From assembly GCA_037043455.1 (NCBI GenBank), contig JAWPHD010011270.1, positions 1-64,000 on the forward strand: a DNA stretch of 64,000 bases. Reading direction: 5' to 3'. The stretch's first letter is position 1. Every line of letters begins with the position of its first letter. The stretch comes from Cyrtodaria siliqua (lineage: Eukaryota; Mollusca; Bivalvia; Adapedonta; Hiatellidae). Below are positions 1-10,127 of this stretch, in pieces. Under the pieces are notes generated by a model. It was given only the letters and a program-made list of their open reading frames with translations. It ran no database searches and was not told the origin of the DNA. The translations under genes were made by a program, and so were the position numbers.

Positions 1-330
1 GTATGGCAGGGCTTTTTTCCACAAAATTGGGAAGAGGCCCAGGCCTATCCATTTTGGGAAAAAAGAACGCGTTTATTTCTCATTTTGGGAAAAATACAAG
101 GTTTCATAAATTGAGTAAATATGACATTAATATACTTTATTTATATTGTCATCCATTATTTACCATAATTATTAACTTTTCCAAGTCGGAATTTACTTAG
201 CAGACAAAAACACACTGCAGAATTCATGCTTTTTCTCAAATTCTGAGAGACTGCTGTTTTCCGATTGGGAAATATTTCTGCCACAGTTGGGAAAAAACAG
301 TCCAATTTTCTGTTGGGAAGAGGCCCTTTA
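1..330. repeat. GGGAAAA-motif-rich repeat
   Basis: The stretch repeats TTGGGAAAA or TTGGGAAGAGGCC at irregular spacing (about 45, 85, 265, 285 and 315). The same vocabulary recurs at 17790-17925 and 21150-21400. No coding signal is convincing; the short open frame at the left edge lies inside the repeat. Confidence 0.4.
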
Positions 331-424
331 CAGGCCTCTGTTATATAAGGTAAAATAGCCCTGGGTTCTTTTCACGAACGAGCGTATGCGAGTGAGTGAA
401 AAAAAAAATGAAATTGAAAGTTGG

Positions 425-705
425 TTAACGGCTCATCAACACAGTAAAGGTTATTTAGAGCCACCCCAGAGAGAGGAAAATGATACATAGGAATCCGGGA
501 ACCGTGCCCTACTCTTATTATCGAATAGATTCCTATGGTTCTTTAACTTGCTTGGGGAATAGACCGATACACGGGACCGCCTGGTTTACGTCCCCATCCG
601 ACGGACGAGGCTAAGGGCAAGTGTCTTGCCCAAGAACACACCGACGAAACTCAGTGGAACCACGGAGGATTGAACCCGGGGCCTCCGGTTACAGGTGAAA
701 AAACA
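425..705 (-). repeat. tRNA-derived SINE, family A (near full length)
   Basis: Read on the minus strand it starts with a tRNA-like head containing GTAACCGGAGGC and the B-box-like GGGTTCAATCC. A body with GTTCTTGGGCAAGACACTT follows, and then a 3' part ending near TGTTGATGAGCCGTTAAC. Other pieces of the same family lie at 3598-3775, 7426-7594, 22380-22475 and 56028-56152, which shows it is dispersed. The head plus body layout is that of tRNA SINEs. Confidence 0.7.
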
Positions 706-711
706 CAGAAC

Positions 712-1098
712 AAAACACGTCTACCATCGAGCGATGGTGATGGATTTCCCTATAATCGAACCCAGCAGTTAAATAATCTGTTTATTACATTTTAAATCAT
801 CTGTGCATGATTTTAACCGAAATTCTTCACTTTATTGAACGCTATCGGCTATCACTTTAATGACGTCATAACTCAGTGTCACAGTTAGTTACTTTTGTGT
901 TCAGAGTTAGTTAATAATATTTAGCTATTATGAATATTCTTTCACTGAGAAATCCCAATCTTTCACTGATGAAAATGTTTACAATAAATATTTATCTTTG
1001 TCAAGAAGGTAATTTCACGATGGTGATTATAAGACAAAGCCTAAAAAGAGGTGATGAAAATGCCTCTTTTGAGATATCAGCTGAAATTTTGAATTTTT
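712..1098. other. Unassigned AT-rich spacer
   Basis: No long open frame, recognisable exon or repeat was seen here. The stretch separates a SINE from a pearl-like element. Confidence 0.3.
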
Positions 1099-1720
1099 AG
1101 CTCTACTGATCAGAGATCAGCAGAGCTTATGCCGTGGTGCGGCGTCCGTCGTCCGTCCGTCTGTCCGTCCGTTAACTTTTATTTGTAGCGACTACTCCTC
1201 TGAAACTACTGGATGGATATTCATAAAACTTTACAGAAATGTTGCCCATGAAGTCTAGTTGATCCTAGCAAAAATTCATGTTAATGTGAAATCCAAGATG
1301 GCCGCCAAAGCTAAAAATAGAGTTTTAAAATACAAGTTTGTAGCGACTTCTTCTTGAAAACTATAAGTGATATTATTGATATGGGACTTTTTCTAAAATG
1401 ATCAGCTATGACATGATGTTGATCCTTGTCAAAAATCTATTTGATTTGACGTTAAACATGCTGTCCGCCATCTTTGTTTACATAGAATTATATAATGAAA
1501 ACTTGTAGCAACTACTCCTCTGAAACTACTTGACGGATTTTCATGAACTTCACAGGAATGTTGCTCTTGATGTCTAATTGATCCTAGCAAAATATCAGGT
1601 CGGCCGGAAATTCAAGATGGCCGCCACGGCTAAAAATAAACTTTCAAAAAACAAGTTTGTAGCGACTACTTCCTGAAATCAAAATCAATCAGTAGAGCTT
1701 CAAGGTCATTGACCTCTTGT
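1099..1720 (-). mobile_element. Pearl/HINE-like element, GATC-hairpin subfamily
   Basis: One end carries a near-perfect hairpin (AGCTCTACTGATC / GATCAGCAGAGCT). It is followed by a CCGT/CTGT microsatellite, i.e. (ACGG)n on the other strand, and then by tandem core units starting TAGCGACTACTCCTCTG and containing AAGATGGCCGCCA. The other end has the subterminal match CAGTAGAGCTT and a small hairpin, then CCTCTTGT. This order (subterminal inverted repeat, tandem core, ACGG microsatellite, terminal palindrome) is that described for bivalve pearl elements and Helentron-derived HINEs. No protein is encoded. Further copies lie at 8661, 23428 and 63397. Confidence 0.75.
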
Positions 1721-2105
1721 TCAAATTAAAAATGGTGTTTAGCTATTGCAAACGAAATACGAAGTACGGGTTATATTAGGCATTAATAATAACAAAAAAT
1801 TAATAGTAGACATATTTATCCTCGTCAAGAACATAATTTCGTGATGTTGATTATAACAGAAAGCAGTAAAAAAGAGACTGAAAAAACTGCCTATTTTGAT
1901 ATGTTGGTTGAAATTTTAACTTTTAAAATGTAACGTATATACACGCTTACTATCGATTTACATGTATCTATAAAATGGTAAATGGCGGTGTTCTAGCGCG
2001 ACAACATCAGTTGATAAACTAGAGTGTTTATGAATCCGTGTCTCCTCCCTGTATACTTACTCCCTGGTTGTACTGGTTAATACAGAATTTATCTATTTAC
2101 TTAAT

Positions 2106-2204
2106 ACCGATAAACTTGATAAAGTAAAACAATTAGGAACAACAACATGGTTATACCAATAAACTTGATAAATTAAAACAGTTAGGAACAAAACATGATT
2201 ATAA
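2106..2204. repeat. 49-50 bp tandem duplication
   Basis: Two adjacent units share ATAAACTTGATAAA, then AACARTTAGGAACAA, then ACATGRTTATA. The rest of 1721-2480 is AT-rich with nothing else recognisable. Confidence 0.6.
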
Positions 2205-2545
2205 TTGAGTGATCTTTAGTTTCATTACAGTTTGTCATTATCCTTTTTTTTAAATTAATTCATAGTGGTCTTTTTCCATTATTTATTTTTGATATTGCAC
2301 CCAATGCAACATAATAATGATTGTACATATGCATTGATAAAACGAAGAAGTCGAAACTTAATTTTCTCAAAACTAATTTAATTGTCGATAAAATCATTTG
2401 TAGCATGGTCACAGACATTTCCTTTGATGAATGCAGAGCATTAAATCGTTTAATTTAGGGTAACTAAAGGGGCGTGGCTATGCCGTACTACAACTACCGG
2501 ATATTGGAATTTAGAGTACGGTCACTATGACGTCACAGTGTTACT

Positions 2546-2745
2546 AAAGTACACCATGCTACAAAAAAGATAGAGTCTGTCTCAGCTTGTTGGCTTATTT
2601 AAACACCGAGATGGGAGAAAAGTACACCATGCTACAAAAAAGATAGAGTCTGTCTCAGCTTGTTGGTTATTTAAACACCTCGATGGGCTACGCCCATCTC
2701 GGTGTTTAAATAAGCCAACTCGCTAAGACCAGACTCTATCTATTA
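2546..2745. repeat. Foldback repeat with a tandemly duplicated left arm
   Basis: A unit beginning AAAGTACACCATGCTAC occurs at 2546 and 2619 (period 73 bp). The second unit pairs with an inverted copy centred on GGGCTACGCCC near 2690; the right arm contains GGTGTTTAAATAAGCCAAC and AGACTCTATCT. The result is a hairpin-forming palindrome with one extra arm, a MITE or foldback type structure without coding capacity. Confidence 0.7.
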
Positions 2746-3121
2746 CTTAATAACCAAGCATGTTTTGCAGAAAATATATAGTTTTATGTTAGAATATACA
2801 ACTTTATTAAAGATAATTTATGGTAGGCATTAAGAAAGGAATTATGGTAGACAATACACAACATAATGCCGGAAAGCATCAGTTGATAAAATACTGTATT
2901 TCAAATAAATTAAACTATTTACTATTCCATTTTTAAAAGATGCAGCATGCACATGAAATCCCATAAAATAGGCAAATGCAATAAAGAAATGAAAATATAT
3001 TCTGGATAAAACTTGCATATATATATTAAATAACAAAGTTTTATAAATAGTCGACTTGATTTATAATATAAACCTCATCTTCTATATATAATTATATAGT
3101 GAAATATGAAATGATTGATTG
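2746..3121. other. AT-rich spacer, nothing recognised
   Basis: A short minus-strand open frame here has biased, transmembrane-like composition from AT-rich DNA and no splice or start context. I see no supported feature. Confidence 0.3.
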
Positions 3122-3480
3122 AATTGGGGTTTTAAGGCGCACCAACACATGAAAAGGTTATATGGCGCCTAGCAGGCATGAACATGCCAGGCTCATCTTC
3201 CATGTACATCGAGATAAATATGGAAAATGGGCCTAGAACCTTCTCACCCTGAACTGCAGAGTTGCTGCAAATTCTATCGTAGAAACTCCATTTATGCTGG
3301 AGCCACGTTATTGTTTTTCTGCCACTGCTCTTTGATGCGAGCGAGATGGCACCTGAAACAATGCAGGGATCACGATGAAGACCTTTAATGAACATGAACA
3401 AAAAATGATAAAATGAACATCTGCAGTGGCTGTATTCTTTGCCCCGTGACCAAACGGGGGCCCCGGCAACCACACGGGGC
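3122..3480 (-). repeat. Dispersed repeat family D
   Basis: Contains GGCGCACCAACACATGAAA, CATGCCAGGCTCATC and a body with TGCAGAGTTGCTGCAAATTC. Diverged copies in the opposite orientation are at 3785-4010 and 16536-16735. A 116-codon open frame spans the copy, but the other copies are not open in the same way, so I do not treat it as a gene. Confidence 0.55.
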
Positions 3481-3597
3481 AAATTATGAAATGAAGCTTG
3501 ATTAAAAATAGATTATTTGAATGTAAAATACTGGGATTTAATTTTATCTACATGTATGGTTTTTAACACTTCAATTTGAATTGAATTGCATGTTGTT

Positions 3598-3775
3598 TAA
3601 CTTCTCATCAGCACGTTAAAGGTCATTTAGAGCTGCCCCAGATACAGGGGACGGATATGTACGAATCCAGGAACCAGTCCTACTCCTAGTTACTATTGAA
3701 TAGATTTCTATGGTTCTTTAACAGGCTCTGAGGGTACATTCTGATACATGGGAAAGCCCGGTTTACATCCCCACT
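3598..3775 (-). repeat. SINE family A, 5'-truncated copy
   Basis: Shares CATCAGCACGTTAAAGGTCA, the GAATCCAGGAACC motif and TTTCTATGGTTCTTTAAC with the copy at 425-705, but lacks the tRNA-like head. It is more diverged. Confidence 0.6.
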
Positions 3776-3784
3776 TCATGTACA

Positions 3785-4010
3785 TTTTGTCATTATTTAT
3801 CATGCTCATTCAAGGTCTTCTTCATGATAACGTATATGCAAATGTGGAAACGTGGCTCCATCGTAAATGGAGTGTCTACAATAGAATTTGCATCAACTCT
3901 GCAGTTCTGCAGATTAGAAGGTTCTAGGCCGATTCTCCATATTTTTATCTAGATGTAAATGGAGGATGAGCCTGGCATGTTCATCCCTGTCTGGTATCAT
4001 AATGCTGTTC
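3785..4010 (+). repeat. Dispersed repeat family D, second copy
   Basis: Reads CGTGGCTCCATCGTAAATGG, CATCAACTCTGCAGTTCTGC and GAGGATGAGCCTGGCATG, an inverted diverged copy of 3122-3480. It lies about 300 bp away with a truncated SINE between the two. Confidence 0.55.
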
Positions 4011-4928
4011 TAACTTAAGTACTTAAACCATGAACAGTTATAAATACTACATTTGACACATTTAAAGCAAAAATATGATCTGCCATTTGTTTCATTTCAG
4101 TACCTTTTCAGTATTCTTTAATATATCCAGCCAAGTTGATTTTTTCATTATTTTGTTGAAACAGATTAATCCCATGTAAACATGTTGTAAATGCCAAATA
4201 ACAGCTCATCAGATCTTTCTCATATATGATATATGGTAACTACTTAGTGGAAGACCCCTGGCCATGCATACCTCACCTGTCATAGATCACAGGATAATCT
4301 TTGATTAACCAATCAGATCTGGCCAATACCTTCTTGACTTGACCAGGGAGGAGTTTAGTTTCAAGAAGAAACATGTGGGGTTTGTCATATCAACATAATT
4401 AACTGCATAACTATTTATGGTTATAAATAAGACCTATTTAATAGTGTATGCTTTGGACAGTGTAAATTGTTAATTCCTTCTAGCATTTTATGGGTGAGAT
4501 ATTGTTATTTTTTTTAGTATTCATCAGATTATCAAGCATTTTAACAATTAAAAAGGAATTTTAGGTTAGGAATTATATCAAGAAAATAAGTTTTTATCCA
4601 TTGAAAATTCAGCTGCATGAACAATCTAAAATTGGAATTCCCCAAAAACAATACAAATAAAATCAATAGAAAACAACACTTTCAAAGCTCAACCTTATTG
4701 GGAGAATTGAGTTTATGTGGCTCTTATATGAAGATACATTAACTATTTATATTTTTATACTACTCATAAATGTAATCTTAATGACCTTTTTTGTTTGATT
4801 TATAGTTTGTTAATTCATTTCACTCAATTTCTAAGATGTTGTTTTTCATTATGTTTTTGGAAAGTTGGGTAATTCATTTAACTCTGTTTCTAAGATATTT
4901 TAGCAAATATTATAAATGTTTTAACATT
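4011..4928. other. AT-rich unique stretch, nothing recognised
   Basis: No exon-like reading frame with flanking splice sites, no RNA gene and no clear repeat boundary was seen. Confidence 0.3.
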
Positions 4929-5439
4929 TTAAAGGGACACTGTCCGTAAGTAAGCAGATATTGAGCATAACCAAATAACTGTCTGACTTTTATTCATTGA
5001 AATGTATACATGAAAACATGAGGATAGACCTTAAGAAGTTTGTAGGAATACATTCGTGAGTTTGAAAAAAAAGAAGTTTTAATTATTAAATGTAAATAAA
5101 GTGGGACCCACAATATTTACCTTTTATGCGTTCACGTGACTTCCATAGCGTACTAGGTTTTCACCATAGTATGTATTGCGTAATATGTATAGCCCGCTTA
5201 GCTCAGTTGGGAGCGAGTTCAGACAACTTTACGCTCACGCACACTTGTTTTTACTGCGAGTTTGGGCTGCGAGTTCAAACCCACGATGTGGATTTTCTTT
5301 TTTTTTGTACCGCGATTGAATTCCGTTAAACAATCTTGCTTTTAATTAGTAAATATTGAATAATGTTTAGTGTATAATGTTTGCGAACATAATTATTGGG
5401 TGTTTTATAAGCTAAAAGTTACGGACAGTGTCCCTTTAA
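4929..5439. mobile_element. TTAA-flanked TIR element (MITE) carrying a tRNA-like Pol III unit, copy 1
   Basis: The ends are a perfect inverted repeat, AGGGACACTGTCCGTAA on the left and TTACGGACAGTGTCCCT on the right, each flanked by TTAA. TTAA target duplication is typical of piggyBac and Kolobok DNA transposons; there is no transposase, so this would be a non-autonomous member. A second copy at 62626-63144 has the same ends, interior and length class (511 and 519 bp). The middle holds a tRNA-like segment, entered separately. Confidence 0.8.
5193..5306 (+). other. tRNA-like Pol III promoter unit inside the MITE
   Basis: GCCCGCTTAGCTCAGTTGGG contains a canonical A box (TAGCTCAGTTGG). About 60 bp on, GAGTTCAAACC is a canonical B box. 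A run of eight or more T at about 5297, a Pol III terminator, follows at once. It does not fold as a normal tRNA because the part between the boxes is long and unmatched, so it is a tRNA-derived segment and not a functional tRNA gene. Confidence 0.65.
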
Positions 5440-5517
5440 CTAAGGTAATATATTTGATATTCATAAATACTCTGGATTCAAAACTACCTATATATTTATC
5501 CGCCAAATGGCTATTAA

Positions 5518-5604
5518 ACTGGTTCCCTGATTACTCTGCGGTATACAACAGGGTACCAGTTGGTTCCCCGATTAGTCTAAGGTATGCAAGAGAGTACCAG
5601 TTAT
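5518..5604 (+). repeat. Tandem duplication of about 41 bp
   Basis: Two adjacent diverged units begin GGTTCCCYGATTAGTCT-like and end GAGTACCAGTT-like. No function is apparent. Confidence 0.5.
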
Positions 5605-5917
5605 GACAAATAGGACGCATACATTTTTAAAATGTCAAATGTGTACGCTTTTTTTAAATCAAACTCCTCTTTGATTTACGGCAATATTTTGAAAATGGTG
5701 AATTGTTTGAAATGGCATTATTGTGTAGATTCGGGTTTAGGTCTTGGATGTTGTAAACACTCATTTTGTTCAAAATGAACATTTGTGAATTGAAATTGGA
5801 TAAAAAAGAGGACACATTTCTTCTTTAAAAAATGAAATGTATACTGACTTTAGTGACTTTGGATTAAAACTCCTCCTTTATTAGTAAACTATTTTCAGAA
5901 ATAACAAATCAGATATA

Positions 5918-6229
5918 CCGTATAATTCCTAATAAGCGCCACCCCCAGGGTGTAACATTTTGAAAATTGAGACCAAAAGTACATAATTTTACTTTTAAAC
6001 GGACATTATTTAATGATGTTCTTTACCAAGAAAACCAAAGTCTGCATGTCGGTCAATCAATGCATCGGATTTTAAGTTTTCTAGTGATTTTGTCTACATG
6101 TTCCATTGTGAATGAAACAGATTAACTTGCATTTTTTGGGGTTTTAAAAATATATTTTCTGAAAAAATGGTAGGGGAGAGGTGGGGTGGGCGTTTATTAG
6201 GGGAGTGGCATTTATTAGGGATTATATGG
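5918..6229. mobile_element. TA-flanked MITE (Tc1/mariner-type)
   Basis: The left end CCGTATAATTCCTAATAAGC is inverted at the right end (GGCATTTATTAGGGATTA then TATGG). TA lies directly outside both ends. It is 312 bp long with no reading frame. TA target duplication and short related TIRs fit a non-autonomous Tc1/mariner element. Confidence 0.7.
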
Positions 6230-7425
6230 TATTGGTATTGTTAAGAAGATGCAATATCTGGCATTTGATATCAAAAAAGCGTTTATTTTGGTCTAAAATA
6301 TATATGTTAACTGAAAATGGTTTAACATATGAATGTGTTTTTCATTATCAAGTGTAATGTACATATTATTTAAATCTAACTGCTTCTTTAGTAATGACAT
6401 GCATGATGTTCAAACTCATGATATGATTATATTGGAATTGCTATTTAGAGTTGGCTACACGTTTGTACTTTCAAGAAAATTTTATTTAGATCTCAAATTT
6501 GTGTATTGAATTGGTACAAAACAACAACAGAACGCGTCATTTATTAAAAGTTTTTTGATACCTTTTTGAAATTAACAATTTCAATTTATTTATGGTATGA
6601 TGTTCAAACTTGCGGGTTGATTCACAGACATACCAGACATATTAATAATGTTATTAGGCTTGCGGTTGATTATGCATTTTTCAAAAGATATCTTGGCTCA
6701 TTTTGAATTTAAGGAAAACTTAGCATACAAACACGTATTTTATTAATTTTAATATGTTCATAGAGATAACATGATACTCATTTAACCTGTATGCCTATCC
6801 ATCATTGTTTTACAATATTTTTTTTTTGAATTCCTACATTTACATTTTTAACAAATCTTAATCATTGTCTCACCAACAAGCAACAACTCAGATTTAGCAC
6901 CCATTTTATCAGGGCCCTGATGTCAATTTTTATCCCAGATTTCATATAACAATTAACATGTTGTCAATCATTTATCCATTTCAACCAATCAAACCAGATG
7001 ATACCTCCGACAAACAACAGCACGTGTATAAAGCACGTGCAACTATGTTATATAAACTATACTCCGACATCAACAATAGGGCGGAGATATCTAAGTCACT
7101 GGCGACATGTCAATTAAGAGGCGTGTTCATTTCCCACACTATTATATTTTTTACCGCCTTTCAAAAGGAAACAATATGCCACAATGACTGAATTATATTT
7201 GGTACCACACTTTAAAAGGTGACAATATGCCGACAAGGGTTTGAAAATGCTACAATCACCGATTGAGCATGACCATTATACGGTATAACGAATGGATAGA
7301 AATAAGTCGATCACAGTGTTTGATCTGTTTATTTGGCATAACATGGAGGAGTTGGAAAAATAGGGTGTTACTCGTTTGTGTATTTGCTTAAATAACAAAC
7401 TACATGAAGTTGTTAACTCATTGGC
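6230..7425. other. AT-rich unique stretch, nothing recognised
   Basis: An open frame of 77 codons near 6958-7191 has ordinary composition but no splice or repeat support. I see nothing else I can support. Confidence 0.3.
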
Positions 7426-7594
7426 TGGCGTGGCACAGTCGGTAGAGCTGCGGATTTGTAACCGGAGGCCCAGGGTTCAATCCTTTGTGGTGCCACTGAG
7501 TCGTCGGTGTGTTCTTGGGGAAGACACTTTCCCTTAGCCTCGTCAGTCGGATGGGGACATAATCTGGGCAGTCCCGTTTATCGAACTATTCTCA
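7426..7594 (+). repeat. SINE family A, 5' half
   Basis: TGGCACAGTCGGTAGAGC matches an A box, and GCCCAGGGTTCAATCC a B box. The body has GTGTGTTCTTGGGG and CGTCAGTCGGATGGGGAC as in 425-705. The copy stops at about 7594, where a pearl-like core begins, so its 3' half is missing. Confidence 0.7.
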
Positions 7595-8625
7595 TAATCA
7601 AAATGGCCGCCACGGCGACTCAAAGTTTACATAGAGTTATATAGAAAAAGGTTAAAAATGACATCTTATCTGAAACCGTTTGAAGGATTTTGATGAAACT
7701 TATTCACAATGATACTTGGGATAGTTCATCTCAGAGCTAAGTTTTTCGCAGCCGCCAGTCATCCAAGATGGTCGCGTTGGCCTCTATCAAGTTTGTGTTT
7801 TTCGTTATCGTCGAATAAATCGTCGAATAATCAAAATGGCGGCCACGGCGACTCAAAGTTTACATAGAATTATATATATAGGAAAAGGTTAAAATGACAT
7901 CTTTTCTGAAACCGCTTGAAAGATTTTGATAAAAACTTAATCACAAGGATATTTGGGATAGTCCCTCTCAGATTTGTGTTTTTCGCGGCCGCCAGTCATC
8001 CAAGATGGCCGCCATGGCTAAAACGGGGTCAAATTTAAGTAAATTTCAAACGACATCTCCTCTGAAACCACTTATTCCATTCTTGTGAAATATCATATTC
8101 ATGTTCCTTGGGTTAGCCTCTATCAAGTTTATGTTTTTTGTTATCTTCAAATAATCAAAATGGCCGCCACGGCAACCTAAAGTTTACATAGGAGTTATAT
8201 AGGAAAAGGTTAAAAATTACATCTTCTCTGAAACCGCCTGAAAGATTTTGATGATACTTAAGCACAATGATATTTGGGATAGTCCCTCTCAGATTTGTGT
8301 TTTTTGCGGCCGCCAGTCATCCAAGATGGCCGCCATAGCTAAAACTAGGTCAAATTTAAATAAATTTCAAATGACATTTCCTCGGAAACCACTTATTCCA
8401 TTCTTGTGAAATATCATATACATGTTCCTTGGGTTAGCCTCTATCAAGTTTATGTTTTTCATTATCTTCAAATAATCAAAATGATTCAAAATGGCTTCAT
8501 ATAACCCAAAGTTTACATAGAGTTATATACAGGAAGAATGTTTCTTGGGTTGACCTCTGTCATGTTTATGTTTTTGAATCTCATCATGCAAGTAGAGCAT
8601 CTACAGGCCCTCTTGGGCCTTTTGT
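7595..8625 (-). mobile_element. Pearl-like element lacking its hairpin end
   Basis: Three to four units of about 330 bp repeat AATCAAAATGGCCGCCACGG, GTTTACATAGAGTTATATA and GCGGCCGCCAGTCATCCAAG. The right end has GTAGAGCATCTACAGGCCC and the GGCCC/GGGCC hairpin followed by TTTTGT. The ACGG microsatellite and terminal palindrome are absent on the left, where a SINE piece abuts. Confidence 0.65.
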
Positions 8626-8660
8626 TTATTATTATGACTTTTTTCGTTTACATTTTTATT

Positions 8661-10127
8661 AGCTCTACTGATCAGAGATCAGCAGAGCTTATGCTGTGGT
8701 CTGGCGTCCGTCCGTCCGTCTGTCTGTCTGTCCATAATTGTTTTGTTGTAGCAGACTTCTCTGGAACTATTGAATGGATTTTCATGAAACTTTACAAAAT
8801 TGTTGCCCATGAAGTCTAGTTGATCCTAGCAAAAATTCATGTTGATATGAAGTCGAAGATGGCCGCCAAATCTAAAAATAGATTTTTAAAAAACAAGTTT
8901 GTAGCGACCTTCTTGAAAACTATAAGTGATATTGATATGGGACTTTTTCTAAAATGATCAGCATGACATGATGTAGATCCTTGTGGAAAATTATTTTGAT
9001 TCGACGTTAAACATGGCTGCCAGTGGCCATCTTTGGTTACATAGAGTTATATAGTAAAAACTTGTAGCGACTACTCCTCTGAAACTACTTGACGGATGTT
9101 CATGAAACTTCACAGGAATGTTGCTCTTGATGTCTAGTTGATCCTAGAAAAATTTCAGGTCGGCCGGAAATTTAAGATGGCCGCCACAGCTAAAAATAGA
9201 TTTAAAATAAATAAGTTTGTAGCGACTACTTCTTCAAAACAATAAGAGATATTGATATGGGACTTTTTCTAAAATGATCAGTATGGAATGATGTTGATCC
9301 TTTTCGAAAATTATTTTGATGCGACGTTAAACATGGCTGCCAGCGGCCATCTTTGTTTACAAAGAGTTATATAATGAAAACTTGTAGTGACTACTCCTCT
9401 GAAAGGATTTTCATGAAACTTCACAGGAATGTTGCTCTTGATGTCTAATTGATCCTAGCAAAATTTCAGGATGGTGGGAAATTGAAGATGGCCGCCACGG
9501 CTAAAAATAAATTTTCGAAAAACAAGTTTGTAGCGCCTACTTCTTGAAAACTATAAGTGATATTGATATGCGTCTTTTCCTAAAATGATCAGTATGACAT
9601 GATGTTGATCCTTGTTAAAAATTATTTTGAAGCGATGTTAAACATGGCTGCCAGGAGCCATCTTTGTTTACATAGAGTTATCTAGTAAAAAATGTAGCGA
9701 CTACTCCTCTTAACTACTCGACGGATTTTCATGAAACTTCACAGGAATGTTGCTCTTGATGTCTAATTGATTCTAGCAAAATTTCAGGTAGGCAGGTTAT
9801 TCAAGATTGCCACCATGGCTAAAAATAGATTTTCAAAATACAAGTTTGTAGCGACTACTTCTTGAAAACTATAGAAGCGATATTGATATGGGACTTTTTC
9901 TAAAATGATCAGTATGACATGATGTTGATTCTTGTCAAAAGTTATTTTGATTTGACGTTAAACATGGCCGCCAGCGGCCATCGTTGTTTACATAGAGTTA
10001 TATAAGGAAAACTTGTAGCGACTACTCCTCTGAAACTACTTGACCGATTTTCATGAAACTTCACAGGAATGCTGATCTAGCTATCAAAAACCTATCAGTA
10101 GAGCTTCAAGGTCATTGACCTCTTTTT
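8661..10127 (-). mobile_element. Pearl/HINE-like element, GATC-hairpin subfamily
   Basis: Starts with the AGCTCTACTGATC hairpin and a CCGT/CTGT microsatellite. It then carries about four units of roughly 320 bp containing TAGCGACTACTCCTCTGAAA and AACATGGCTGCCAG, and ends CAGTAGAGCTTCAAGGTCA then CCTCTT. The next element starts at the following base. Closely related to 1099-1720 and 23428-25005. Confidence 0.75.

Noticed and set aside
3132..3482. 116-codon minus-strand open frame
   Set aside because: It lies wholly inside dispersed repeat family D; the copies at 3785-4010 and 16536-16735 do not keep the frame.
5193..5306. Functional tRNA gene
   Set aside because: A and B boxes are present but no cloverleaf with a proper anticodon arm can be drawn, and the same segment recurs within a MITE.
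7426..7500. Functional tRNA gene
   Set aside because: tRNA-like head of SINE family A; the body and other copies show it is a retroposon.
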